Source: an uncultured Lachnospiraceae bacterium
Lineage (GTDB): Bacteria > Bacillota > Clostridia > Lachnospirales > Lachnospiraceae
Assembly (NCBI GenBank): GCA_910585825.1
Contig: CAJUEY010000012.1
Span: 1 to 64,000 of the forward strand
Length of the DNA stretch: 64,000 nt
Direction of reading: 5' to 3'
This document shows positions 1-7,838 of the stretch, piece after piece. A model generated the notes under the pieces. It made no database searches. It was given only the letters and a program-made list of their open reading frames with translations, and was not told where the DNA came from. The translations under genes and the position numbers were made by a program. Each line of letters starts with the position of its first letter. Positions within the stretch are counted from its first letter, which is position 1.

Positions 1-56
1 ACGATTTTGAGAATAACTACTATGAAATAGATTTTAATGGAAAGCAAATCATATAA
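1..56 (+). CDS. C-terminal end of an unknown protein (partial)
   Basis: An open frame enters from the left edge and ends at TAA 54-56. Only 17 residues are visible, ending KQII. Too little remains to assign a family. The frame looks coding mainly because it is open from the first base and closes just before an AT-rich spacer. Confidence 0.4.
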   Translation, partial: DFENNYYEIDFNGKQII

Positions 57-530
57 CTTCTGTGAGTTGTTAAGCGGATGCAAAAGCAGTAATTATGTGC
101 ACGAATTTGTATTATATTTCAAGCTTTGTGCAGTAGGAACACTTTTCTGAAAAGGGAGATTTTTTTCTAAAGTGTATAAGGAACGCAAGGAAAACAAATC
201 GGTATCACGGCAGTGTCAATAAGACCATGGCAGGAGCGGATCTGGTTGTCACAGAGGATATTGTCATCAAAAATGGGGCAATTGTAACGGTTCTACCGGG
301 CATATCCGCGCAGATAGAAGTTAATCCTGCTGTAAATGCGGACAGATATGAAAGCTACCGTGTGATCGGAGCAAAAACAATGCTTGTGAAAACGACAGGA
401 TCATGGAAAAAGTTAAGCTATCTTGACTAGAAGGCGAAAAAGGGAAAAAATATTATTATAATCAACATCTAAGGGAGTTTTGCGCACAGATTCACCCAGA
501 TAGGCATATAGTCAAAATGAGGAGGAATAT
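57..530. other. Mostly non-coding spacer with one doubtful ORF
   Basis: AT-rich stretch between the partial gene and the lysozyme pair. A short hairpin (CTTTTC/GAAAAG near 143-155) followed by a T-run at 161-166 could be a weak terminator of the left gene. The only ORF of note is 227-430. I see no promoter that stands out. Confidence 0.4.
227..430 (+). CDS. Doubtful 67-residue hypothetical protein
   Basis: The ORF begins MAGADLVVTEDIVIKNG and ends SYLD. Composition is protein-like (alternating hydrophobic strands, a beta-sandwich flavour), but there is no Shine-Dalgarno sequence before the ATG. The frame stays open upstream to about 137, so it may be the tail of a decayed larger gene. No family recognised. 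Confidence 0.25.
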   Translation: MAGADLVVTEDIVIKNGAIVTVLPGISAQIEVNPAVNADRYESYRVIGAKTMLVKTTGSWKKLSYLD

Positions 531-638
531 ATGAGCAAGAAAATAACAAAATGGTTAAATGTGGAAGAAATCAGAGCCGTAAAAACGTTTCTGCAGCGGG
601 CAGTGGAGCGTCGGCCGGAAATAGGAGTTAAAAAATGA
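531..638 (+). CDS. 35-residue basic protein coupled to the lysozyme gene
   Basis: ATG at 531 sits 5 bases after a strong GAGGA ribosome binding site. The frame encodes 35 residues, MSKKITKWLNVEEIRAVKTF and onward, ending VKK. Its TGA (636-638) overlaps the ATG of the lysozyme (635) in an ATGA junction, so the two are probably translationally coupled. It is basic, without a membrane segment or signal peptide. The arrangement recalls small genes next to phage or bacteriocin lysins. Function unknown. Confidence 0.5.
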   Translation: MSKKITKWLNVEEIRAVKTFLQRAVERRPEIGVKK

Positions 639-1561
639 TTATTGATCTATCAAAGTATAATGTGGTGACGGATTGGAAAAAGATTAAAAATTCAGTGTCG
701 GGAGTAATATTGAGATGCGGTTATCGTGGATATGGCTCCGGCAAAATTATTGAAGATGCAAAATTAAAAGAATTTGCAACAGCATGTAAACAGAACAATG
801 TTCCGTTTGGTTTGTATTTTATGTCACAGGCAATTAACGTTGCTGAGGGGAAGGAAGAGGCAGAATATTCATTGGCAAAAGCAAAAGAATACGAAGCAAA
901 GCTTCCCGTATTTATTGATTCGGAGGACGGAGACGGAACAGCAAGGACAGTGCGCGCGGATGCATTATCAAAGGATGAAAGGACAGAAATTGTAAAAAAA
1001 TTCTGTGATACAGTAATAAGTTCCGGGGTTTTGGCCGGAGTTTACGCGTCTGAATCCTGGTACATGGAAAAACTGCATTATGAGCAGCTGAAAGATAAAT
1101 ATATTATATGGGCAGCAAAATACGGAACAAATACCGGAATAAAGACATCAAAGATAAACCTTAGCATCTATCATATGCATCAGTATACGTCTAAAGGAAC
1201 TGTCGCAGGAATCAAAGGCAATGTAGATTTGAACGAAGGAGATATAGAAAAAATCAGCATAAAAGATCAACAGACTGTTTCAAATACAGCCCAAAGCACG
1301 CATGTACAGTTGAATTATCAGCAGGGGCAGCAGTACACAAATGTTGTTGAAAGCCTGCGTATAAGGACAAAGCGTGCAGATCAGGCTCCGGCTGTACTTC
1401 CAAACGGAGAAATTCTTGGAATTATGGAAAAGGGAGCTAAAATCAAGAATCAGGCCACCGCAAGAGTAGGAGGGCAGATCTGGATGTACATAGGTCTGAA
1501 TGCCAGGAAACAGGAGCAGTGGATATGTGCAGATACAGGAGCAAAGTCCTATATACAGTAG
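635..1561 (+). CDS. GH25 family lysozyme with C-terminal SH3-like domain
   Basis: 308-residue muramidase of glycoside hydrolase family 25, expected to cut the MurNAc-GlcNAc bond of peptidoglycan. Residues 1-210 form the GH25 barrel: MIIDLSKYN with Asp4, PVFIDSED with Asp95 and Glu97 as the catalytic D-x-E pair, and VDLNEGD at the barrel end. Residues 225-308 look like a beta-rich SH3-type cell-wall-binding domain. There is no signal peptide, as in phage endolysins and some secreted autolysins that leave by other routes. The start overlaps the upstream small gene by 4 bases. A prophage remnant is possible but no other phage gene is visible. Confidence 0.88.
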   Translation: MIIDLSKYNVVTDWKKIKNSVSGVILRCGYRGYGSGKIIEDAKLKEFATACKQNNVPFGLYFMSQAINVAEGKEEAEYSLAKAKEYEAKLPVFIDSEDGDGTARTVRADALSKDERTEIVKKFCDTVISSGVLAGVYASESWYMEKLHYEQLKDKYIIWAAKYGTNTGIKTSKINLSIYHMHQYTSKGTVAGIKGNVDLNEGDIEKISIKDQQTVSNTAQSTHVQLNYQQGQQYTNVVESLRIRTKRADQAPAVLPNGEILGIMEKGAKIKNQATARVGGQIWMYIGLNARKQEQWICADTGAKSYIQ

Positions 1562-1622
1562 GTATAAAAAAGCGGCGGTAGTGCTGTTGCCTCAATGATA
1601 TCAAAACACATTTTTGAACTAT

Positions 1623-1666
1623 TATAAGGGATATTCCTCGAAATGCATCTAGGAATATCCCTTATA
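1623..1666. terminator. Perfect 16 bp stem-loop between convergent genes
   Basis: Arms 1623-1638 and 1651-1666 are perfectly complementary (TATAAGGGATATTCCT and its reverse complement) with a 12-base loop. It lies between the 3' ends of the lysozyme (+) and the MCP-like gene (-). No clear U-run follows on either strand, so a bidirectional terminator or RNA-stabilising hairpin is inferred. Confidence 0.55.
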
Positions 1667-1684
1667 GACTGTAAATCTGTAAAA

Positions 1685-2635
1685 TCAGAACTCTTCCGGA
1701 TTTGTATCTTTGATCACAGGAGAAATCTGAGAAAGAAGATTATCTACATCTTCAAACATTGCGCTTTTGGTTGTTCCAAGGCTGCTTGCATGACTGATAT
1801 TTTTCTGGACTTCATTATACTGCCTTTGGATATCATCAAAAAACTGACAGACAACCTGCAGTTCTTTCTGAGAATTTTCAATCACATTGGAAATTTCCGT
1901 TTGTACGGATACGGCATTTTCAGCGGCAGATGTAATCTGATGAAAGGAGTCATAAGTGCTGTTTACCGTATCGATGTTTTGGCCCAAAGTATGTTTGGAT
2001 TCGGCTATGCTGCTGTTTAATTGGTTTGTTCCGCTTTCCACATCTGTGATTTTCAAATCTACTTCACTGGCCAATTCCTTGATTTCTTCTGCCAATTCCC
2101 GTACTTTTGCAGCAACAACAGAGAATCCTTTTCCTTCTTCTCCGGCTCTGGCAGCTTCTATAGAAGCGTTGATTGCAAGAATATTCGTTTCATCTGCAAT
2201 AGAGACAATTTTTTGCATGCATTTTTGAATACCATCTACGGCAGACTGCAGATGTTCAAAGGTGTGTTCCATGTTGCTGTAAGATGATTCCACCTGCAGG
2301 GTGGCGTCTTTTAGATCTTCTACTTTTTGTTGGGTTTCTGAAACAGTCTGGCCGATTGAGCCTCTTACCTCTGAAAACTGTTCGGCTGTCTGATTGATGT
2401 TGGAAAAAGACTGTTCAAAATTCTGCAGCTCTTTTTGAAAATGATCTGCTTTTGTCATGACGTCAGAAAAGGAATTGCCGATCCTCTTTAGATCCCACAA
2501 AGACTGCACTTCTTTGTTTACCAGTTCTTTTTGATATTCTTTTAAGCTTTCTGTAACATACAGCACCGGATAGAGGCTTTTGTCGCTGTGTCGTACGGAC
2601 GATGTTTTCTTTCGTTTTTTTTCTGGAAAAATCAT
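1685..2635 (-). CDS. Soluble methyl-accepting chemotaxis-like signalling protein
   Basis: Start chosen at ATG 2635 (MIFPEKKRKK), which has AAAGGGGAG at the right distance; a longer frame exists but lacks one. The 316 residues carry no membrane segment and no recognisable input domain. The chain is a long coiled coil with the MCP signalling hairpin tip at residues 147-167 (DETNILAINASIEAARAGE), where CheA and CheW dock in this family. The upstream FIST gene ends 14 bases before this start, so both are probably one transcript. Inference: the FIST protein supplies the sensing and this protein passes the signal to the chemotaxis array or to another output. Confidence 0.85.
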   Translation of the reverse strand: MIFPEKKRKKTSSVRHSDKSLYPVLYVTESLKEYQKELVNKEVQSLWDLKRIGNSFSDVMTKADHFQKELQNFEQSFSNINQTAEQFSEVRGSIGQTVSETQQKVEDLKDATLQVESSYSNMEHTFEHLQSAVDGIQKCMQKIVSIADETNILAINASIEAARAGEEGKGFSVVAAKVRELAEEIKELASEVDLKITDVESGTNQLNSSIAESKHTLGQNIDTVNSTYDSFHQITSAAENAVSVQTEISNVIENSQKELQVVCQFFDDIQRQYNEVQKNISHASSLGTTKSAMFEDVDNLLSQISPVIKDTNPEEF

Positions 2636-2648
2636 GATGCTCCCCTTT

Positions 2649-3704
2649 CTATTCAAATACCACACAGGTCATGGACTGGTTGACAAACCGATTGTTGTAA
2701 TGTTCTCCGTATCCGACAAAACCCGCGTGGCTGCCAAGCGCTGTCATTTCCTGCAAATATTTCTGCATATAATTTTGCTGACTGAATAGTTTGTACCGAA
2801 ATAGGCAGTTAACAGAAAAGACGGCGGAGCGCTTTGGAAAATCCTGACGGATTTTTTGGATGGTATCTTGTACGATTGCTTTATAATCGCCTAATTCCAG
2901 TAAAATCAGAACGTCGGAATCGTTGACCTGACGAAAACATGCCAGTGCATTGCCGCTCACTTCTTTGATAGAAATAATGCAGGTGTCGTTTCCGTTGAGT
3001 TTTCCAAACGGATTTTGAAATGTCCGTGTCAGTATTTCCTGATCTGTTACATGAAGAATATTTTGATATACCTGCTTGGCGGGTTTTCCGTTTAATGACC
3101 CAATAATATAATTCGCTTTGTCGGTATTGGAAGCGATAAAGCGGTAATTCTTATATGGATGATAAATGTTTTCTTTATAAGTTTTGACGCGGCCGTTATG
3201 ATTTTTTATGATTCCGTAAGCAACTGCGTCAGTATAGACTTTTCCATTGGCAGATACTTTTCCTGCATCTCCGGTTCCCCCTACCAGAGAAATATTGTAT
3301 TTTCGCAGAGCAGTATGTATTGTGGTTAATGCACAGGCGTCATTTCCGGTACAAAAGTCAATGCAGACGGTATCTTTTTGTGTGCCGTTGATTTTTTGGA
3401 TGTCTTCTTCCATGCGGTGAATATATTTTACCGGCATAACAGATACTTGTTCCAATACATTGGCGCTGGCGCTGACGCCGTCATAAAAAGCAATAACACC
3501 GACACCCTTCTCTGCTATTGTGGCAGCATAACTCATGCCTATGCATCCAATGCTGGGAATTTTTGGAAAAAGCTTTTCTAAAGTCTTTACATGGGATTCA
3601 AATTGATCAGAATTCGATAAAAGCATAATAAATTGAGGATTTTTCAGACCGGAAACTGCTTCTTCTAAATGGCCTCTTTGACTCATGCCAAAAAATTGTC
3701 TCAT
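2649..3704 (-). CDS. FIST domain sensory protein
   Basis: 351-residue protein with FIST_N (about 1-190, with PSIGCIGMSYAA and GVGVIAFYDG) and FIST_C (about 190-351, ending CVVFE). FIST proteins are cytosolic signal-input modules thought to bind small ligands and are often linked to MCPs, kinases or GGDEF proteins. The Shine-Dalgarno AAAGGAG lies upstream of ATG 3704. It is followed by the soluble MCP on the same strand. The ligand cannot be read from the sequence. Confidence 0.82.
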   Translation of the reverse strand: MRQFFGMSQRGHLEEAVSGLKNPQFIMLLSNSDQFESHVKTLEKLFPKIPSIGCIGMSYAATIAEKGVGVIAFYDGVSASANVLEQVSVMPVKYIHRMEEDIQKINGTQKDTVCIDFCTGNDACALTTIHTALRKYNISLVGGTGDAGKVSANGKVYTDAVAYGIIKNHNGRVKTYKENIYHPYKNYRFIASNTDKANYIIGSLNGKPAKQVYQNILHVTDQEILTRTFQNPFGKLNGNDTCIISIKEVSGNALACFRQVNDSDVLILLELGDYKAIVQDTIQKIRQDFPKRSAVFSVNCLFRYKLFSQQNYMQKYLQEMTALGSHAGFVGYGEHYNNRFVNQSMTCVVFE

Positions 3705-3737
3705 TGCAAATTCTCCTTTATATGTTTTGTTATTAAT

Positions 3738-3766
3738 ATATTAACAGTAGTTGGCTGTATCCGCAA
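3738..3766 (-). promoter_or_regulatory. Possible sigma-A promoter of the FIST-MCP pair
   Basis: On the minus strand TTGCGG (3766-3761), 17 bp, TAATAT (3743-3738). The -35 is weak. No obvious sigma-28-type flagellar promoter was seen. Confidence 0.35.
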
Positions 3767-3881
3767 GAAAATTTATATTGACTTTGACATTTCTAAAAAG
3801 TCAGCTGCCGTATTTATAATGAGAAAGAGATTTCAAAGATGCTTTATCAGGATGAATTTGTATTGGGATAATATAATGGAA

Positions 3882-3910
3882 CACCAAAACGGCAGTTTCT
3901 GCATATACTA
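3882..3910 (+). promoter_or_regulatory. Sigma-K-type promoter of the split sporulation gene
   Basis: CACC at 3882-3885, 16 bp, then CATATACTA at 3902-3910. This fits the sigma-K consensus known from Bacillus (MACM - N16/17 - CATANNNTA) at every defined base. The start codon lies 28 bp downstream. It implies expression in the mother cell late in sporulation. Promoter assignment is by motif only. Confidence 0.65.
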
Positions 3911-3938
3911 TGGCTAAGAAGAGATACGAGGATAAGAT

Positions 3939-4727
3939 ATGTCCAGACAAAATATCAGGTATCTGCAGAACGACACAACAGATGAAGGAGGTCTTCAGGT
4001 TAATGTGGAGACGCCTTCGGGAAGGCTGCCCATTGAGGATGCACAGGTTACGATTTCCTATACAGGAGAGCCGGATAGTACCATCGAAGAGGTTTCTACG
4101 AATTCTTCCGGACAGACGGAGCGGATTGAGCTTCGGACGCCGCCGTTAGAGTACAGCATGGAACCGTCTGAGCAGCAGCCCTATTCAGAATATACCGTTC
4201 AGGTGACTGCAAAAGGATTTATTCCGGTGAATGTTTCCGGTATTCAGGTGCTGCCTGGTGAAACTTCCATTCAGAGAGTTCGGTTAGTCCCGGAGGAATC
4301 GGATATCAATCCGGTGTCAAATATTGTCATTCCCGCAAATACATTATTTGGAAATTTTCCTTCCAAAATTCCGGAGGATGAAATTAAGCCGCTGGAGGAG
4401 ACCGGTGAAATCGTATTAAGCCGTGTAGTAGTGCCGGAGTATGTAGTCGTACACGACGGCGCACCCTCCGACAGTACGGCACGGGACTATTATGTCACCT
4501 ATAAAGACTATATTAAAAACGTTGCCTCCAGTGAAATATATGCAACCTGGCCGGATGCGACTCTGCGGGCAAATATACTTGCAATTATGTCATTTACCTT
4601 AAACAGGGTATATACAGAATGGTGGCGGAACAGGCGGTCATTTGGGGCTGCTACCTCGTCGGCCTTGCCAACAGAGAACCGTTTGCAGCGCCGTAACCGG
4701 GGGCTCTGGATGCCCAAAGAGAAGTGA
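3939..4727 (+). CDS. 5' part of SpoIID-like sporulation gene, split by element
   Basis: ATG 3939 follows GAGGATAAGAT. Residues 1-228 belong to the host gene: an N-terminal Ig/carboxypeptidase-regulatory-like domain (about 15-125), a linker, then the start of a SpoIID-like region (EYVVVHDGAP, YIKNVASSEIYATWPDATLR, LNRVYTEW). After W228 (codon 4620-4622) the frame runs into the inserted element and stops at 4727 with 34 unrelated residues. The missing half is at 7828-8412. Joining the two GGT triplets gives TEW-YRNKGYDF, a seamless 422-residue protein ending in a peptidoglycan-binding domain. I recognise this as a conserved Lachnospiraceae peptidoglycan-binding family; exact role unknown, probably spore cortex or coat. 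Confidence 0.8.
   Translation: MSRQNIRYLQNDTTDEGGLQVNVETPSGRLPIEDAQVTISYTGEPDSTIEEVSTNSSGQTERIELRTPPLEYSMEPSEQQPYSEYTVQVTAKGFIPVNVSGIQVLPGETSIQRVRLVPEESDINPVSNIVIPANTLFGNFPSKIPEDEIKPLEETGEIVLSRVVVPEYVVVHDGAPSDSTARDYYVTYKDYIKNVASSEIYATWPDATLRANILAIMSFTLNRVYTEWWRNRRSFGAATSSALPTENRLQRRNRGLWMPKEK
4603..4643 (+). other. Left attachment site (attL) of the intervening element
   Basis: The host sequence TATACAGAAT runs into GGT at 4621-4623 and then element sequence GGCGGAACAGG. The GGT triplet is the only sequence shared exactly with the right junction at the crossover point, which fits a large serine recombinase that swaps at a 2 bp core (GT). Confidence 0.65.
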
Positions 4728-5763
4728 CAACCGGCTTTCCTTTGCTGTTATATCCCAGACAGGTATAACCGGTAAACATTTCTACATGGTAAGTGGTATT
4801 GTAGGGATTTCCCAAATTCGTGGATTTGAATATAAGATCTCCCGGATTTAACTGCATTTTTTCCACTTTTCTGTAAGAATATCCGCCGCTGATCATTTTA
4901 TTATTGTCTCTGCACCATGCAGATTCGGAGGCGCTTGTTCCAGGATAGCTGGAACTTCCAAAATTAAGACCGGTATATTGGGTGTATGCTTTCCATACCA
5001 GCGAACTGCAGTCATAAAAGCCTTCTTGTGCTCGTCTTGCCTGGCTGTAGGACCAGTGGGTTCCGATGTAGGTAGCTCTTTTGCATACGTTTTGCAGCTG
5101 TCTTGTCGTAACAGATACGGCGCAGCCGACGGGTTTCCCGTTTATTTTTGCTGTGATTACTGCATTTCCTATTCTTTTGGCTTTGATAACGCCTTTTTTA
5201 TTGACAGATGCAATTTTTTTGTTGGAAGAAGACCATTTAATGTTTTTGTTGGGACAGCCATTGATTTTTAATTTTTTTGTTTTTCCTTTTGCAACCAAAA
5301 GAGAATTAGCCGAAATTTTTACCGTTATTAATGAAACGGTGATTTGAAAGTTTTTTCCTCCGATGCTGACCGTCAGCTTAGTGGAGCATGTTTTCGTTCC
5401 GTGAACACGTAAGTGCAGGATATTTTTGGTAAGGGATGCATCAGCCTGTACATTTTTGTTGGAGCTTTTGCAGGAAAGGTTGACGCCGGGGGTATTGTCG
5501 CTTAATACAATCGGATTTTGTAAGGCAATGTCAAATTCTGCATTTCCGTATTGTGTCCTGCTGCCATAAGTGTAAGTCGGAACCAGATATCCGGTCACGC
5601 TGGTTTGGGATAATGCTGCATTTGACATATCCAAAGAGGGCTGTATGGTTTCTACTGCATGGATAATCGTTTGTTCCGAGAGTATTCCCATCGTGCATAA
5701 GATACAAAAACAAAGCGCATATGCCAATAATTTCTTACTTCTGTTTCTCTTGTTGTGTTTCAT
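4651..5763 (-). CDS. Secreted NlpC/P60 peptidase with Ig-like domain (element cargo)
   Basis: 370 residues. A signal peptide or anchor occupies about 11-36. A bacterial Ig-like (BIG2) domain lies at about 147-218 (KGVIKAKRIGNAVITAK). The NlpC/P60 domain spans about 226-365 with YDCSSLVW (nucleophile Cys252), YHVEMFTGY (His326) and GDLIF. Family members cut D-Glu-Dap type bonds in peptidoglycan stems. The start at ATG 5763 follows GGGAGG. The stop (4651) is only 27 bp inside the left element end, so the gene is clearly carried by the element. It is transcribed away from the recombinase. A role in spore or vegetative wall turnover is inference. Confidence 0.85.
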   Translation of the reverse strand: MKHNKRNRSKKLLAYALCFCILCTMGILSEQTIIHAVETIQPSLDMSNAALSQTSVTGYLVPTYTYGSRTQYGNAEFDIALQNPIVLSDNTPGVNLSCKSSNKNVQADASLTKNILHLRVHGTKTCSTKLTVSIGGKNFQITVSLITVKISANSLLVAKGKTKKLKINGCPNKNIKWSSSNKKIASVNKKGVIKAKRIGNAVITAKINGKPVGCAVSVTTRQLQNVCKRATYIGTHWSYSQARRAQEGFYDCSSLVWKAYTQYTGLNFGSSSYPGTSASESAWCRDNNKMISGGYSYRKVEKMQLNPGDLIFKSTNLGNPYNTTYHVEMFTGYTCLGYNSKGKPVVTSLWASRAPGYGAANGSLLARPTR

Positions 5764-5928
5764 AATCTTTCCTCCCGTGTGATTCTATGCTTTTGTACTT
5801 CTTTTGTACATTTTGATTCTATCACTTTTATTACAAAATTGATACAGAAATTTTATAAAATTGTAAAATAATAAATTAGAGCATGTTTCAAAATTGCTTT
5901 CTGCCGGCTCCGGCTCACTGGGAAACCG

Positions 5929-5957
5929 GAATGTGACAGGCTCCGGCTTCATAGGAT
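5929..5957 (+). promoter_or_regulatory. Possible sigma-E promoter of the recombinase operon
   Basis: GAATGTG at 5929-5935, 14 bp, CATAGGAT at 5950-5957. Against the Bacillus sigma-E consensus (KMATATT - N14/15 - CATACAHT) this matches 5 of 7 and 6 of 8 with exact spacing. The operon start codon is 31 bp downstream. Moderate evidence only. Confidence 0.4.
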
Positions 5958-5988
5958 TTTAAAAAATGGCAAGTTTTTGAGGTGATGC

Positions 5989-6159
5989 ATGGAGCGTTAC
6001 AGAATATGTGAAAGGATGCAGGAAGGGATAAAGGTTGTGTTGGAGATTCCGGAGCGGTCTGATGAAGATGAGAAAAGAAAGCGGGATGCGCAAAAGATTT
6101 TGACAGCTGCCCTGCACGAGCGGCTCCAAAAATATTTTTCAGAAAGGGACGGCAGATGA
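5989..6159 (+). CDS. 56-residue charged protein coupled to the recombinase
   Basis: ATG 5989 follows TTTGAGGTG. The product begins MERYRICERMQEGIKVVLEI and ends SERDGR. It is rich in Glu, Arg and Lys and predicted helical, with no membrane segment. Its TGA overlaps the recombinase ATG (6156) in an ATGA junction, so the two are translationally coupled and probably co-expressed. Serine-recombinase elements need a directionality factor for excision, and small genes beside the recombinase often supply it, so this is a candidate. No family recognised. Confidence 0.65.
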   Translation: MERYRICERMQEGIKVVLEIPERSDEDEKRKRDAQKILTAALHERLQKYFSERDGR

Positions 6160-7838
6160 GGCGGGTGCGGATGCTGCTTCGGGTAAGTTCGAATCAGCAG
6201 CTGGAGGCAGACGGAGATCTGACCGTTCAGAGGCAGATTGTCAAAGAGTATATCCACAGGCAGGCGGACTGGAGTCTGGATTCCAAAGAATATTTTGAAG
6301 GGAGCAGCAGCGGCTACAAAAATTCGGTGAAAGAAAGGGATGTTTTACAGGAGGCTCTGCAGGATGCCGGAAACGGAGAATATGATATTCTGGCGGTATA
6401 CAAAGACGACCGGATCGGCAGGCGTATGTGGGAGATTGGAGCGTATGTAATGCAGCTGAAAAATTACGGCGTTGATATTTATACGGTAAAAGACGGATGT
6501 ATTTCTCCGGACCGGGATGACATTATGGGGCAGATGATGCTGGCGCTGCGTTACGGAAATGCCCAGAAAAGCAGCGCCGATACAGGCGTCAGAGTAAAGG
6601 ATACGGCCCAGAAGCTTGTACAGAAGGGAAAATTTATGGGAGGCTGCGCGCCTTATGGTTATCAATTGGCTTTGTCAGGAGAAATCAGCAAACACGGACG
6701 CGCGCTGCATGAATTGGTGATCGTTCCGAAACAGGCGGCAGTTGTGAAATATATTTATGAACTTTCTCTTTATAAAGAATATGGTTCCCGGAAAATTGCA
6801 CAAATTTTGAACGAACATGCCGTTTTTAGGCATCTGGCGCCGAAAACGGTATGGAAAAGCGGAACGATTACCAGCATTTTAACCAATCCGGTTTATACAG
6901 GGCATATGGCGTACAAACGAAGGGAAAGTGTAAACGGAGCGTATCACAGGCTGGAAAGCAAAGACTGGATTATTTCTCTGCACGCAAATGAAGACATTCG
7001 GGTAATTGATGACGAGACATGGAACCGGACGCAGGAGAAACGAAGGCTCCGTGGAAATAAGTATATGAAAAAGAAGGAACCCGCCGGTGAGAGGGTAATT
7101 GGAAGAAATGACGGAATGCTGGCGCTGGCGGATGTGGCGTATTGCGGATACTGTAAAGGCAGGCTGGTAAATGGCAGCAAATATAATTATTGGACGATTA
7201 AGAATACGGGAGAAAAAAGATCCGGTAGAATTCCTGTTTATAAATGCAGGAATGCGGCACAGGGCATGGCCCATGCGAAGGAAAAACAGTACAGGGCAGA
7301 CAAAATCGAATCGGTTGTGTTTGCGGTTATTGCAGAATACATTGATAAGCTGCAGAAAAATGAGGATATTTTGACAGAAATTGCACGCAGTTATGAAACG
7401 GAGAAAAAAAGAAAAGAAAATGAGCTGAAAAAAGAAGAACAAAAGCTTGCAGAGCTTAACGAAAAGATTGCTGTCATGGAAAACCATATTCCCGATGCAA
7501 TGACAGGGGATTATCCTCTGACATTAGAAGAACTGACTGAAATCATCAAAAAACAGAAACAGCGGCAACGGGACTGCTTGGCATGGATCAGTCAAAAAAA
7601 GGAAGAACTGGAATATAGTTTGGCATCTTGGGATGAGCCGGAAGATATGCGCAGACAAATTCCGGCATGGAGAACGGTTTTTTTAGATGCAGAGACTTCT
7701 GTAAAAAGAGTTTTTTTGAATTGTCTGATTGACCGTATTTCTGTAAAAAAAGAGGAAATGGTGATACGGTTTCAGGTGAGTTTGGATGAATTCCTGCCTC
7801 AGTCCGGAATCGGCGATGATTCCGGGGTATCGGAATAA
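6156..7838 (+). CDS. Large serine recombinase of the skin-like element
   Basis: 560 residues. The resolvase catalytic domain is at about 1-150: LLRVSSNQQ with nucleophile Ser11 and AVYKDDRIGRR. The recombinase domain covers about 165-285 (GGCAPYGYQ, LNEHAVFRHLAPKTVW). A zinc ribbon follows (CGYCKG ... VYKCRN), then a coiled coil at about 405-450 and a C-terminal tail. This is the SpoIVCA/phiC31 class that integrates and excises DNA at att sites. The last codons (V-S-E-stop) lie across the right junction, so the stop codon is host DNA. In an excised circle the frame would instead continue about 24 codons to a TAA in the left end. Its position inside a sporulation gene suggests a domesticated excisionase role. 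Confidence 0.92.
   Translation: MRRVRMLLRVSSNQQLEADGDLTVQRQIVKEYIHRQADWSLDSKEYFEGSSSGYKNSVKERDVLQEALQDAGNGEYDILAVYKDDRIGRRMWEIGAYVMQLKNYGVDIYTVKDGCISPDRDDIMGQMMLALRYGNAQKSSADTGVRVKDTAQKLVQKGKFMGGCAPYGYQLALSGEISKHGRALHELVIVPKQAAVVKYIYELSLYKEYGSRKIAQILNEHAVFRHLAPKTVWKSGTITSILTNPVYTGHMAYKRRESVNGAYHRLESKDWIISLHANEDIRVIDDETWNRTQEKRRLRGNKYMKKKEPAGERVIGRNDGMLALADVAYCGYCKGRLVNGSKYNYWTIKNTGEKRSGRIPVYKCRNAAQGMAHAKEKQYRADKIESVVFAVIAEYIDKLQKNEDILTEIARSYETEKKRKENELKKEEQKLAELNEKIAVMENHIPDAMTGDYPLTLEELTEIIKKQKQRQRDCLAWISQKKEELEYSLASWDEPEDMRRQIPAWRTVFLDAETSVKRVFLNCLIDRISVKKEEMVIRFQVSLDEFLPQSGIGDDSGVSE

Larger units (their letters stand above)
4621..7828 (+). mobile_element. 3,205 bp skin-like intervening element in a sporulation gene
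   Basis: The element lies between GGT 4621-4623 and GGT 7826-7828. It holds three genes: a secreted NlpC/P60 hydrolase (-), a 56-residue protein (+) and a large serine recombinase (+). Its length is 3n+1, so integration breaks the host frame; precise excision restores codon TAT (Tyr229) and a continuous protein. The recombinase class, the interrupted late mother-cell gene and the restored frame match the logic of sigK skin and spsM/SP-beta elements, but those are tens of kilobases. No other phage gene is present. Whether it still moves, and when, is inferred. Confidence 0.82.

Noticed and set aside
1956..2287. Plus-strand open frames opposite the MCP-like gene
   Set aside because: They are antisense shadows of a gene with clear MCP motifs; no ribosome binding sites.
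6879..7487. Long minus-strand frame opposite the recombinase
   Set aside because: Shadow of the recombinase; composition (Phe/Ile/Cys-rich) is typical of antisense reading.
7786..7827. ATG at 7786 as the real start of the peptidoglycan-binding gene
   Set aside because: It lies inside the recombinase gene and the element, has no ribosome binding site, and would add unrelated residues to a domain whose true N-terminal half is at 3939-4622.
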